NCBI RefSeq assembly: GCF_900112415.1
Contig: NZ_FOLV01000023.1
Coordinates: 1 to 58,135, forward strand
Source of the DNA: Bacillus sp. 491mf
GTDB taxonomy: Bacteria; Bacillota; Bacilli; Bacillales; Bacillaceae_G
Length of the DNA stretch: 58,135 nucleotides
Direction of reading: 5' to 3'
In this document: in pieces, positions 1-9,004 of the stretch
Layout of the letters: each line of letters opens with the position of its first letter
How positions within the stretch are numbered: the first letter of the stretch is position 1
Translations under genes and position numbers: made by a program
Notes under the pieces: model-generated
What the model was told of the DNA's origin: nothing
What the model saw: the letters and a program-made list of their open reading frames with translations, nothing else
The model's database searches: none

Positions 1-34
1 AAATTCAGAATATGAAGAATTTAGGGATAGAAGA
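1..34. repeat. Terminal direct overlap, copy 1 (circularity)
   Basis: The first 34 bases are identical to bases 58102-58135. The repeat lies inside one continuous reading frame when the ends are joined, as expected of an assembly overlap on a circular molecule. The unique circle would be 58,101 bp. Confidence 0.93.
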
Positions 35-557
35 TCGGGATATTTTCATAGATAAAGAATCTGGGAAAAATATGGAGCGAGAGAATTACCAAATGCTAAA
101 ACGTCTTGTTCGTACAGGAGATACCATTCTGTTTGACTCATTGACAAGACTTGGAAGAAATATGAATGATACATTAGAAGAATTTAGATACTATGAAAAG
201 CATAAAGTGAATTTACAATTTATAAAGGAACCATATATTAACGTCAATTACACTGGAGAAAGTACAAATGACGTCATTCAGAGTGCAATTCAAAAAGCAA
301 CTCTTACAATATTATCAGCTTTTGCAGAAAAAGAGCGCATTGATATTAAACAACGTCAAGCTGAAGGAATTGCTCTTGCCAGAAAACAAGGTAAACGTTT
401 AGGACGTCCTCCCGTCGAAATAACAGAAGAATTTACGGATGCTTACAAGGAATGGAAATCCGGTTCAATTACAGCAGTAGGAGCCATGAAAAAGTATGGC
501 ATCAAACGTTCTTCTTTTTATAAACTTGCTAAACAGTATGAAGAAAAAATAAAATAA
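1..557 (+). CDS. Serine recombinase/resolvase, C-terminal part (joins 58041-58101)
   Basis: This is the body of a site-specific serine recombinase whose first 20 residues lie at the other end of the window. Joined across the circle (58041-58101 then 1-557) the protein is 205 residues, normal for a Tn3-type resolvase or plasmid multimer-resolution enzyme. Visible motifs are the DSLTRLGRN segment with its arginine, the SAFAEKERI segment at the start of the long E helix, and a C-terminal DNA-binding domain beginning KRLGRPP with a helix-turn-helix (AVGAMKKYGIKRSSFYKLAK). It probably resolves plasmid dimers at a res site just upstream (about 57914-58021). A strong terminator follows at 583-618. 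Confidence 0.93.
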   Translation, partial: IQNMKNLGIEDRDIFIDKESGKNMERENYQMLKRLVRTGDTILFDSLTRLGRNMNDTLEEFRYYEKHKVNLQFIKEPYINVNYTGESTNDVIQSAIQKATLTILSAFAEKERIDIKQRQAEGIALARKQGKRLGRPPVEITEEFTDAYKEWKSGSITAVGAMKKYGIKRSSFYKLAKQYEEKIK

Positions 558-582
558 TAATTTGTCTTATTAACATTATCTA

Positions 583-620
583 AAAAGGAACTTGTAGTGA
601 TTGCTACAAGTTCCTTTTGT
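583..620. terminator. Bidirectional intrinsic terminator between resolvase and CRISPR array 1
   Basis: A perfect 15-bp stem (AAAAGGAACTTGTAG at 583-597 with its complement at 604-618) encloses a 6-base loop, with T-rich DNA on both sides. It would stop resolvase transcripts on the plus strand and pre-crRNA of array 1 arriving on the minus strand. Confidence 0.85.
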
Positions 621-651
621 TTTACTCTTGCTGTGTTTTTGCTCTTGTTGC

Positions 652-2241
652 TCTATATCCCATAACGTTCAGATAAAACTATCCAGTAATCAGTATTGTG
701 AGTAGCGTATAAGTACTTTATATCCCATATAGTTCAGATAAAACTTGTAAAAAGAATTGCTCAAGAGTCAACTATGACATACTTTACATCCCATATGGTT
801 CAGATAAAACTCCAACAGTCCCATTTTCGGTTCATCGGTTTGGCAATTTATATCCCGCATAGTTCAGATAAAACAACTTCCTCGGATAACCATCTCGTGG
901 AATGTACATCTTTAGATCCCACATCGTTCAAATAAAACAAATTCGAAGTTCACTTCTTGTTGCTGTTTCTTGAAATTTATATCCCACATCGTTCAGATAA
1001 AGCTAGAAAATCGTTCTACGCTATATGCAATCGATTCTTCATTTATATCTCACTTAGTTCAGATAAAACTGGATGAAGAAAATTTATGTATGGGATCGAG
1101 TTGAATTTACATCCCACATAGTGAAGATAAAACATTAGCTACAACGGCTAACGCTACAGCAGCAGGCGTCTTTATATCCCATATGGTTCAGATAAAACTG
1201 TTATCAAAGTTGTTGAAGAAAAAATGTCTAAACTCTTTATATCCCATATCGTTCAAATAAAACAAGGATACAGTCACGACAAGTGTTAATCATTCCATCA
1301 TTTATATCCCACTTGGTTCAGATAAAACAACTGGTCAAAACGATAATCCCAAAAAACTAATGACCTTTATATCCCACATAGTTCGAATAAAACTAAAAAA
1401 AGCTTATGAGGAGCTAGATGGACGTCAGCAATTTATATCCCCCATAGTTCAGATAAAACCAAATAAGATTGCTGACTCCATTGTATACGCTCTCACATTT
1501 ATATCCCACATTGTTTAGATAAAACAATTTTAAGTATGATAAAAGGTGCTGTAAACAACATCTTTATATCCCATATCGTTTAAATAAAACAATGTCTGTA
1601 TAAACTTCTTCAATTGTATAACCGTAATTTATATCCCATATAGTTTAGGTGAAACAGATTTACTCTCACTTTGTATAATTCACTAACACTCTTTATATCC
1701 CGTATAGTTCAGATAAAACGAACAGTCAGAGCGAACAATCATCAAAAGATTAAGGATTTATATCCCATATCGTTCAGATAAAACATACAGAAATTAGTTA
1801 TCTTAATTGGTGCAGGTTTCTTTACATCCCATATTGTTCAGATAAAACTTGTAAGCCAGGAGAGCAATGGTTTTGGTACAACTTATTTATATCCCATACA
1901 GTGCAGATAAAACTAGCTTTGTAAAAATGCTTATTCCTTTTGGTGCAGACTTTATATCCCACATAGTTCAAATAAAACTATTTAAAACGGAAGATAAGAC
2001 AAATAGTGAAATCGCCTTTATATCCCTCGTAGTTCAGATAAAACGGCATTAGAAGTTGTGTTTTCCTATCTGGTTCAAGACTTTATATCCCACATAGTTC
2101 TTATAAAACCTCTTTTTGGTACAGCCGGAATAGCTGCTGCTGGCATATTTATATCCCACGTAGTTCAAATAAAACCAGCGTTTTTCTGTGTATTCAACTT
2201 ATCAACAACGTAATTTATATCCCGTATAGTTGAAATAAAAC
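652..2241 (-). CRISPR. CRISPR array 1: 25 degenerate 28-nt repeats, 24 spacers
   Basis: Twenty-five repeats of 28 nt alternate with 24 spacers of 36-38 nt. Read on the minus strand, in the direction away from the leader, the repeat begins GTTTTAT and ends GATATAAA, like type I-B repeats of Clostridium and Bacillus. The repeat next to the leader is 2214-2241; the last is 652-679 and is decayed (TCTATATCC on the plus strand). Repeats start (plus coordinates) at 652, 717, 783, 847, 911, 976, 1042, 1106, 1171, 1236, 1301, 1366, 1432, 1498, 1563, 1628, 1692, 1757, 1821, 1886, 1951, 2017, 2082, 2148 and 2214. Repeats vary mainly in the centre. Spacer targets cannot be assigned without a search. Confidence 0.98.
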
Positions 2242-2301
2242 CCTATCTATATACAAGTGATACCCCTTATGATAGCAACATGTTACCATGTGTAGCAACC
2301 A
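2214..2301 (-). repeat. 88-bp inverted duplication, left copy (leader core plus first repeat)
   Basis: The reverse complement of 2214-2301 is identical over 88 bp to 8917-9004. It covers the first CRISPR repeat and the adjoining leader. Weaker identity continues outward to about 2366, including TATGACAAGGTCTTT on the minus strand. The two copies face outward around the cas operon. Confidence 0.95.
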
Positions 2302-2366
2302 GCATTTTGCAGCGAACGCTCAATCGTATTTTTATATTCTCGTAAAAACACGTAAAGACCTTGTCA
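2242..2366 (-). promoter_or_regulatory. Leader and predicted promoter of CRISPR array 1
   Basis: Reading leftward, the leader carries a candidate sigma-A promoter: -35 TTGCTA at 2298-2293, 18-bp spacing, -10 TATCAT at 2274-2269. Transcription would start about 20 bases before the first repeat. A small dyad ACATG-GTAA-CATGT lies between the two promoter elements. The same sequence is present at array 2. Confidence 0.7.
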
Positions 2367-2508
2367 TATCATCATTTTTTGCATTTCCAAAGAAAACGAG
2401 GTTTACTGCAAAATTACAGAAATACCGCAGAACTTTTAATTTCAGTATATCGAATCAAAAAAAGTTTTCTTTACACAGGAAAAATTCCCATTTATTTCTA
2501 TATATTTA

Positions 2509-2537
2509 TTGAATCTTAATTTTCAGTATATTATAAT
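2509..2537 (+). promoter_or_regulatory. Sigma-A promoter of the cas operon
   Basis: A TTGAAT -35 box (2509-2514) and a perfect TATAAT -10 box (2532-2537) are separated by exactly 17 bp. They lie just upstream of the cas6 ribosome site at 2563-2569. Confidence 0.75.
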
Positions 2538-2575
2538 AAATCTTATGTTCATACTAAAGATTAAGGAGGGAAATG

Positions 2576-3295
2576 ATGAGATTGAAAGTAAGCTTTACTT
2601 GCAAAGTAATTCCTCTCTCGTATCGTTTTATGTTTGTGAGTTTTATCAAAGAAGCTCTAAAAACATCAAACGCAGTATATGCAGAGAACCTATATATCTT
2701 TGAGAATAAACCGAATAAAAAAAGCAAGAATTTTACGTTTTCCGTTTATCTTAAAGACTATGTTTTAAATAATGATGAATTCCTCCTACAGAACGGATTG
2801 GACTGGATTATTAGTTCACCTGATCCTGAATTCATTTCTTATCTAGTAGATGGTTTAAACCAAATTAAAGATTTTCAGTACAAAGGATACAAACTACAGA
2901 AGAAGAACATATCTATACTACCGGAAGTCAAAGTGAAAAGTGATACGGTAGTATTCCGCACCCTTTCCCCTATTTTTATTAAAGATCAAGATGGGAAACC
3001 TCTTGCTCCAACAGAAGAAGGTTATGAAGAGAGTTTCAATTATATTTGTGATATGACTTTGCGTAATTATCATGGAGAAGGCTTGAAAAAACCTTTACAA
3101 TTCACACCTATGAATTTAACAAAACAAGTTGTAAAAGAAAAATTTGATAACACCCCCAATCACCAGCACTTTGAAGCTTATAAAGGAACATTCTTGTTAA
3201 AAGGAGACCAAGAAGACTTAGAAATCCTTCGTCAAATTGGTACATCCTTTAAAAAGTCACAAGGGTACGGCTGCGTGTCCGTGGAGTACCAATGA
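2576..3295 (+). CDS. cas6: Cas6 CRISPR endoribonuclease
   Basis: Cas6 cuts the pre-crRNA within each repeat, leaving an 8-nt 5' handle (here GATATAAA), and in type I-B may stay bound to the 3' end. The 239-residue protein has the usual length and ends with a glycine-rich loop (SQGYGCVSVEYQ), the family hallmark at the end of the second ferredoxin-like fold. Histidines in NYHGEG and NHQHFEAY are candidates for catalysis, which varies in this family. Two ATGs (2573 and 2576) are in frame; 2576 lies 6 bases after AAGGAGG and is preferred. It is the first gene of the operon and overlaps cas8b by ATGA. Confidence 0.9.
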   Translation: MRLKVSFTCKVIPLSYRFMFVSFIKEALKTSNAVYAENLYIFENKPNKKSKNFTFSVYLKDYVLNNDEFLLQNGLDWIISSPDPEFISYLVDGLNQIKDFQYKGYKLQKKNISILPEVKVKSDTVVFRTLSPIFIKDQDGKPLAPTEEGYEESFNYICDMTLRNYHGEGLKKPLQFTPMNLTKQVVKEKFDNTPNHQHFEAYKGTFLLKGDQEDLEILRQIGTSFKKSQGYGCVSVEYQ

Positions 3296-4998
3296 TTCGA
3301 TTATATTTAGAAGATTGGGCTACGAACACTGGTGTTTTGGGGTTTTATCGTATTTTAGAGCATGCTGAAACAGATTTATTTGAAATCGAAGAGACATATA
3401 TAGACTTTGATCCAAAATTGCTTCACGACTTTCCGCAATGGTTTTTCAATTATGCTTTTGATATGTTTTCTGTTGCGAATGAAAAAGAAAATAAAATGAA
3501 TACTGAACTAACATACGCTACATCTAATTTTAAACGTTCTAAAGACTCTATCTTTACTGATATTAAAGGTACAGAAAATAAGCTAAATAAGCGTTTGCCG
3601 ATTGAAGGTGGAGCTTTAAAAGAATTGTTTAGCAGGAAAAAAGATGTATCAAACATTGAAGAATTAAAAACAATCACAAAAGATTATCTGGAGTTGTTAA
3701 AACAAAATCAAGTAAATGAAGTGCTAACATTAAATATGATTCGGTTTCGTTTAGGAGAACTACATGGGCAAACAAGTTTTTTACAAAGATCACGCAGTAC
3801 CTTGAATCGTTCAGAACATGAAGAATTCCTTGCAAGAGACTTTGTTCAACCTATTTTACTAGAACAAGAGGTACTTTCTGTTCTTCGTTCTTCTAACAGC
3901 ACTAACGAAGCAATAGAAAACTTAAACAAAATGATACAGCAATCTGATGAGGAAAATTTTAAAAAGTTAGTGAAACAAATAATTACGAAACTAAAGAAAG
4001 ATGAATTACTGTATTGTCCTGTTATCGAGGGGCAATTTTCTCTTACAGATTACACAGAGGCGGTATTTCTTCCGAATGCAGTCAGTATAGCAAATGCAAC
4101 GAATTACACATGGAATAATCAAAAAACGTTTCCTATATCTAATCTTTATCGATTAATCATGTTTTGTTCTGTTTTTGGGCTCTATAGAGATCACATAGAC
4201 AAAGATACAGTAGTTTATTCCTTTATTCAAACTGATGAAGATTTTGAAACACTAGCGGAAATAAATGATTTATTTGTCACCAATAAAAAGCAAAACAATC
4301 CTTTTGAAGTCTTTTTATACGACACATTAAAAGAAGCCAAAGATAAAGCAAATTGGATTGCTAAAAATATGCTAATTGTTGAATTCCAAAATAGTGGAAA
4401 AAAGACGACTCTTACACAGAATTTTTTATCAGAACATGCCATTCAATACCTTCAAGAGCGCGGAGGAAAAGAGCTCGATCATATTAAATATCGACCGTTT
4501 CGAAACATAATCCTACGTAAGTTATTAAATGGAGAGTATTTTTTTCGTGATATCACTAACCAATTGAGGAAAAACGTAGATAACAATTATTCCAGTTATG
4601 ATACGTATGCAGCCACTTTGGCTATGTTTCATTTAAATAGAATAAAGGAGTGTTATGGCATGTCTAACGAAACACGAGAAGCGCAATATGAATCTATGCA
4701 AAAGAGAATCCAATATGCGCTAATGGATGGACGCGAAGTACGTAGAAGACTAACTGAACGTGGAATGGAGAATAAGATTCCTGGCATTACTTACCGTCTG
4801 TTAAATGCCTTAACTACCAATAATCGTCAACAATTCTTTGAAACATTATTCCGCACCTTTTTATTAGTGGAAAAGAACACTTCTATGTATGTGGATGCTA
4901 CAAGGGAACATAGTAATGAATTTGAAGGTATTGCAAGTGCTTTACTATCCGGATTAAATGACAAACCATATAAAAAAGAAGTGGAGGAAACAAACTAA
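3292..4998 (+). CDS. cas8b: Cas8b large subunit of type I-B Cascade
   Basis: This 568-residue protein sits between cas6 and cas7, where the large Cascade subunit is expected. I assign it by position, size and neighbours, since Cas8 proteins are poorly conserved; no zinc-finger CxxC pair is visible. Its role would be PAM recognition, holding the 5' handle of the crRNA and recruiting Cas3. The start ATG overlaps the cas6 stop (ATGA) and the stop overlaps the cas7 start (TAATG), so translation is probably coupled. The last 112 codons contain a separate ribosome site and in-frame ATG, predicted to make the small subunit Cas11b. Confidence 0.85.
   Translation: MIRLYLEDWATNTGVLGFYRILEHAETDLFEIEETYIDFDPKLLHDFPQWFFNYAFDMFSVANEKENKMNTELTYATSNFKRSKDSIFTDIKGTENKLNKRLPIEGGALKELFSRKKDVSNIEELKTITKDYLELLKQNQVNEVLTLNMIRFRLGELHGQTSFLQRSRSTLNRSEHEEFLARDFVQPILLEQEVLSVLRSSNSTNEAIENLNKMIQQSDEENFKKLVKQIITKLKKDELLYCPVIEGQFSLTDYTEAVFLPNAVSIANATNYTWNNQKTFPISNLYRLIMFCSVFGLYRDHIDKDTVVYSFIQTDEDFETLAEINDLFVTNKKQNNPFEVFLYDTLKEAKDKANWIAKNMLIVEFQNSGKKTTLTQNFLSEHAIQYLQERGGKELDHIKYRPFRNIILRKLLNGEYFFRDITNQLRKNVDNNYSSYDTYAATLAMFHLNRIKECYGMSNETREAQYESMQKRIQYALMDGREVRRRLTERGMENKIPGITYRLLNALTTNNRQQFFETLFRTFLLVEKNTSMYVDATREHSNEFEGIASALLSGLNDKPYKKEVEETN
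4660..4998 (+). CDS. cas11b: Cas11b small subunit from an internal start within cas8b
   Basis: Inside cas8b and in the same frame, an ATG at 4660 (MSNETREA) follows AAAGGAG (4644-4650) with a 9-base spacing, a good Bacillus ribosome site. It would give a 112-residue, mostly helical, basic protein identical to the Cas8b C-terminus. In several type I systems, including I-B, an internal start in the cas8 gene is known to make the Cas11 belly subunits. The sequence signal is direct; the function is inferred from that precedent. Confidence 0.65.
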   Translation: MSNETREAQYESMQKRIQYALMDGREVRRRLTERGMENKIPGITYRLLNALTTNNRQQFFETLFRTFLLVEKNTSMYVDATREHSNEFEGIASALLSGLNDKPYKKEVEETN

Positions 4999-5915
4999 TG
5001 GCTGGATTAACATTAACGATCGTATTTCAAGGAGATTCATTAAATTATGGAGAAGGAATCGGTAATATCTCCGAATTAAAGAAATTTAATCGTGGAAATG
5101 GAGATGTTCATACATTTGCTTCACGGCAAGCTATTCGATACGATATGGTTCGTTTAGGAGCCGAGCGCTATAATTGGAACTTAGATACAGTTGGCCGTGA
5201 CAAAGGTGAAGGGGAAGGAAAAAGCAAAAGCGTAGTTCAATATTCTCCTAGTGCTACCATTCAAGAGTCAGAAGAAATGGATTTATTTGGTTACATGAAA
5301 ACTGTGAAAGGTGATATGGGGAACAAACGTCCAGCTAGCGTTCGTTTGTCTCATGCTGTTTCTCTTGAACCGTACCGAGGAGACTTAGAATTTTTAACAA
5401 ATTTAGGACATGCTTCACGTATCAAAGAAAACCCAAATATCGCAACACATGAGCGGCATACAAGTTTATATTCTTATACCCTTACTATTGATTTAGATAA
5501 AATTGGTGTAGATGGAGAAATTGAATTACCACGTGAAGAAAAGGCAAGACGTATCAAGGAATTCTTAGAAATTGTATTTTCCTTAAATCGTAATATTCGC
5601 GGGCGACAAGAAGACTTATCTCCTTTGTTTGTAATTGGAGGTCTGTATGCTATTAATCAACCATATTTCTTAGGACGCACACAATTAGTTCCGACAAAAC
5701 GTGAATATCGTTTAAATTCTATTATGCTACAAGAAATTTTAGAACGTCGCAGTATGGGACGGACTGTACAAGAACAAACGCATGTTGGTCTGTTATCTGG
5801 TGTTTTCGTGAATGAAGGGGAGTTGCGAACTCTTGTTTCAAGCGACTCAACCCATACAATTCAAGGTATGCTGGATAATCTATTACAACAAGTGGAGAAT
5901 TATTATGTCGGCTAA
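4998..5915 (+). CDS. cas7: Cas7 backbone subunit (Cst2/DevR type)
   Basis: Cas7 polymerises along the crRNA as the Cascade backbone. The 305-residue protein starts with the conserved beta strand (LTLTIVFQGDSLNYGEGIGN) followed by FASRQAIRYD, which marks the Cas7b/Cst2/DevR branch of type I-B. A run of G and K residues near position 70 (GEGEGKSK) is a likely flexible loop. The gene overlaps the cas8b stop by one base and the cas5 start by 11 bases. There is no truncation or frameshift. Confidence 0.93.
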   Translation: MAGLTLTIVFQGDSLNYGEGIGNISELKKFNRGNGDVHTFASRQAIRYDMVRLGAERYNWNLDTVGRDKGEGEGKSKSVVQYSPSATIQESEEMDLFGYMKTVKGDMGNKRPASVRLSHAVSLEPYRGDLEFLTNLGHASRIKENPNIATHERHTSLYSYTLTIDLDKIGVDGEIELPREEKARRIKEFLEIVFSLNRNIRGRQEDLSPLFVIGGLYAINQPYFLGRTQLVPTKREYRLNSIMLQEILERRSMGRTVQEQTHVGLLSGVFVNEGELRTLVSSDSTHTIQGMLDNLLQQVENYYVG

Positions 5916-6576
5916 TACAGCGTTACGAATAAAGTTGTACCAACAAACTGCCTGTTACAAGAAACCAATGGCACAAAAAGCAAAGGAAACCTATCCTCTT
6001 CCACCATATAGTACGGTGAAGGGGTTCCTTCACTATGTATTAGTTGCAAATGAATTAATTCCAATGGAAATCAGCATCCAAGGTACTCACGAAGGAAAGC
6101 TGTTTGATTTGCAAACACATCATTTTTACAAGTCGAAAGAAGTTACTACAATGCCCATGCATGTTCATATGCTAAAAGAAATCTCCCTTATTTTCCATGT
6201 ACGTGCCGAACAAGGTGTATTGGAACAATTACAAACAGCATTAGAAAATATCAATGAAGCACCAAACCTTGGTCGACGTGAAGATTTAGCGGTCATTGAA
6301 GACGTGAAATTCGTAACATTGAACGAAAAACATACAAAAGAAATCATTACACTAAAAAATGATTTCTATATACCACGTCATTGCATTGTTGATCGCCTTG
6401 ATTATATGAATTATAAAGGGATTTCATATCGTTTAAATACGGTATATCAAGTGAAACAAGGAATTCGTACTTGGGAGACGGTTCAAACGCAGTTCTTCCG
6501 TAAAGGAGAAGGATTAAATTCACCTCAGTATATGGAAGATGAAGATGGCCATATTGTATTTTTCCATGCCTTATGA
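5905..6576 (+). CDS. cas5: Cas5 Cascade subunit
   Basis: Cas5 caps the 5' handle of the crRNA and contacts Cas8b. The 223-residue protein begins TALRIKLYQQTACYKKP and continues TYPLPPYSTVKGFLH, the typical N-terminal RAMP fold and PPYSTV turn of Cas5 proteins of this subtype. A longer frame opens at 5812, but ATG 5905 is preferred because it is preceded by GTGGAG and gives the conserved start. The gene is translationally coupled to cas7 (11-base overlap). A 31-base gap with AGGAGGGG leads to cas3. Confidence 0.92.
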   Translation: MSANTALRIKLYQQTACYKKPMAQKAKETYPLPPYSTVKGFLHYVLVANELIPMEISIQGTHEGKLFDLQTHHFYKSKEVTTMPMHVHMLKEISLIFHVRAEQGVLEQLQTALENINEAPNLGRREDLAVIEDVKFVTLNEKHTKEIITLKNDFYIPRHCIVDRLDYMNYKGISYRLNTVYQVKQGIRTWETVQTQFFRKGEGLNSPQYMEDEDGHIVFFHAL

Positions 6577-6607
6577 GTAGGCATGGATTTTTTTCAGGAG
6601 GGGAAAC

Positions 6608-8803
6608 ATGGAAGATTGCATTTACGCAAAGTGGGATCAGCAAACAAGAGAATTTGAAACATTACAAGAACACACAGGACGGGTATTAGAAAATTTATCT
6701 TTACTAAAACACTCGTATGGATCTCTGTTGTCAGAAGAGATTTGGCAACTTGCACAAGTAGCTGCCCAATACCATGATGCGGGAAAGATTTATGAGGGAT
6801 TTCAACAAATTATTAAACTTAATATGGGGTTATCTCCTTTAACAAAACAAGAAATTGAAAAGAAATATCCAAATGTTCCCCATGCTTTTATTTCCTTACT
6901 TTGTGTTCCATTCTTAGAATTACATTATTCCCAAAGTACAGAACGGGTTGTGAAAGAGGCAATTGCACATCATCATGTACGAAACGTAATGTTTGATGCC
7001 CAAATACTAAATGCAGTTTTACCAGATTTAAAAGGAAAAATAGACCGTTTGGAGCAAGAATTGTGTTGTTCTGTTAATAAAGATCTTGATACTACAACTA
7101 TAGGTTGGAAGCCAATTAAGAAAAAGGATAAAGAATATCCTCTCCTTGTGCTTGTAAAGGGACTTTTAAATCGTGTAGATCATGCGGCTTCTGCGGGAGA
7201 ACTTGTCGAATATCATGCAGACAAAGGAGTTGGGACCTATGTCGATGAATTCCTAAAAAGGAATGGTCATAAACCACGCAATCTACAACTCTTTTCTTAC
7301 GAGAATCGAAACAAGAATATTGTGGCTGTTGCACAAACTGGTATGGGAAAAACAGAAGCTTCTTTATTTTGGATTGATGAAGCGAAAGGTTTTATTACGC
7401 TTCCCATCCGTGTAAGTTTAAATGCCTTGTATGAGCGTATAACAAACGGAATGGGATATGTAGATGAAGAGGGGCAAGCGATTGCTGGATTGCTACACAG
7501 TGGTAGCGTGGATTTTCTACAGACATTAAACAACGATTACGAAACCAATGAACTTATTTATGAACAGTCTCGTTTATTGAGTAAAAAGTTAACATTCAGT
7601 ACAATTGATCAAATTTTGAAGTTTCCATTTTTATTTCGAGGATATGAGAAATACTTAGCCACAATGGCGTACTCTAAGATAGTATTAGATGAAATACAGG
7701 GTTATTCTCCGAAAATCTTAGCTGTTTTACTCAAAGCATTGGAAATGATTCACCAATTAGGCGGAAAATTTATGATTATGACCGCTACACTTCCTACTGT
7801 TTTTATGGAAACAATGGAGAAACGAGGAAAAATCAAGGTAAGTGATTTTGTAAAAGAGGAATTCTATAATGACTTAATTCGTCACCGCATATCTATACGT
7901 AAAACAAAGATTGATGAGGATTTAGAACATATTCGTGAAGTTGGACGAAATAAACGTGTATTGATTATTGCTAATACTGTAAAAGAGGCAAAACGTATAT
8001 ATGGGCTGTTTCATAATGAAAATGTAAGGTTGTTGCACACGCAATTTATTCAAAAGGATCGTGCCGTTTTAGAAGAAGAAATTAAGAAATTCGCACCAAA
8101 TGATAAAAACCGCGAAGAACAAAGTGGTATTTGGATTGCCACACAGCTTGTAGAAGCTTCATTAGATATTGATTTTGATTTGTTATTTACTGAAATCTCT
8201 ACATTAGATAGCTTATTTCAGCGTTTAGGTCGTTGTTATCGTGGAAGAGCCTATGAGGGTACAGAACCTAATGTTTTTATTTATACAGAAGCACAAGGGA
8301 TAGGATTCGTTTATGATGAGGATATTGTTCATAACGGTTTAAAACTTTTAGAATCCTTTAACGGACAAACACTGCATGAGAAAACAAAAATGGAGTTTGT
8401 CGAAACGTTATATAAAACAGAAAATCTAAGCAAAAAATACTTAGATGAATTCTACCAAGCTTTAAAGGTACTAGATAAACTTCCACTAAACGATATGAGA
8501 AATACAGAAGCACAAAGGTTGTTGCGTGATATTGATAATTATCAAGTTATTCCCTGTTCTGTATATACAGAGAATCGTGCGCTATTTACTACATTTAAAC
8601 GGGAAAAAGATCCAAATCAGCGAAAATTATTACGAATGCAAATCGAAAGGCTTACAACTTCGATTTCTAGAAAACAAGTTCAACAAAACGGAATAGAAAC
8701 AGAAGAAATTGATATTTCTGGTCTTCAATACATTCGTATTTTACGTTGTAAGTACGATTTTGATAAAGAAAAGATAACAGGAACAGGAATTGTACTTCCG
8801 TAA
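6608..8803 (+). CDS. cas3: Cas3 HD nuclease-helicase
   Basis: Cas3 is the effector that unwinds and degrades target DNA after Cascade binding. The 731-residue protein has an N-terminal HD nuclease domain (H22, H56-D57 in QYHDAGK, AHHHV further on) and a superfamily 2 helicase: Walker A QTGMGKTE near residue 243, LDEIQ near 361, TATLP near 392, VEASLDIDFD near 520 and QRLGRCYRG near 538. All key residues are present, so interference looks functional. Array 2 follows directly; no cas4, cas1 or cas2 gene follows, where type I-B loci normally carry them. Confidence 0.95.
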   Translation: MEDCIYAKWDQQTREFETLQEHTGRVLENLSLLKHSYGSLLSEEIWQLAQVAAQYHDAGKIYEGFQQIIKLNMGLSPLTKQEIEKKYPNVPHAFISLLCVPFLELHYSQSTERVVKEAIAHHHVRNVMFDAQILNAVLPDLKGKIDRLEQELCCSVNKDLDTTTIGWKPIKKKDKEYPLLVLVKGLLNRVDHAASAGELVEYHADKGVGTYVDEFLKRNGHKPRNLQLFSYENRNKNIVAVAQTGMGKTEASLFWIDEAKGFITLPIRVSLNALYERITNGMGYVDEEGQAIAGLLHSGSVDFLQTLNNDYETNELIYEQSRLLSKKLTFSTIDQILKFPFLFRGYEKYLATMAYSKIVLDEIQGYSPKILAVLLKALEMIHQLGGKFMIMTATLPTVFMETMEKRGKIKVSDFVKEEFYNDLIRHRISIRKTKIDEDLEHIREVGRNKRVLIIANTVKEAKRIYGLFHNENVRLLHTQFIQKDRAVLEEEIKKFAPNDKNREEQSGIWIATQLVEASLDIDFDLLFTEISTLDSLFQRLGRCYRGRAYEGTEPNVFIYTEAQGIGFVYDEDIVHNGLKLLESFNGQTLHEKTKMEFVETLYKTENLSKKYLDEFYQALKVLDKLPLNDMRNTEAQRLLRDIDNYQVIPCSVYTENRALFTTFKREKDPNQRKLLRMQIERLTTSISRKQVQQNGIETEEIDISGLQYIRILRCKYDFDKEKITGTGIVLP

Positions 8804-8848
8804 TTTTGTAGTGAACCTCACTACTGTCAAACATACAGAAAATCTTAC

Positions 8849-8976
8849 TATGACAAGGTCTTTCAGCATGTTTGAAGAGCATGCAAAAACATGAACAATG
8901 GTTTACTGCAAAACGTTGGTTGCTACACATGGTAACATGTTGCTATCATAAGGGGTATCACTTGTATATAGATAGG
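8849..8976 (+). promoter_or_regulatory. Leader and predicted promoter of CRISPR array 2
   Basis: This leader is the inverted copy of the array 1 leader. It contains TTGCTA (8920-8925), 18 bp, then TATCAT (8944-8949), and the same ACATG/CATGT dyad between them. Outer homology to the left copy includes TATGACAAGGTCTTT (8849-8863). Confidence 0.7.
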
Positions 8977-9004
8977 GTTTTATTTCAACTATACGGGATA
9001 TAAA
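8917..9004 (+). repeat. 88-bp inverted duplication, right copy
   Basis: This is identical to the reverse complement of 2214-2301 over 88 bp and includes the first repeat of array 2 (8977-9004). Confidence 0.95.

Noticed and set aside
1867-2052. Open reading frame across CRISPR array 1
   Set aside because: It is made of repeats and spacers and has no ribosome site.
2288-2703. Two overlapping small frames in the leader and before cas6
   Set aside because: They overlap the leader, the cas promoter and cas6 in another frame, and have no recognisable protein features.
5812-5904. Longer start for cas5
   Set aside because: It would overlap cas7 by over 100 bases and lacks a ribosome site; ATG 5905 gives the conserved N-terminus.
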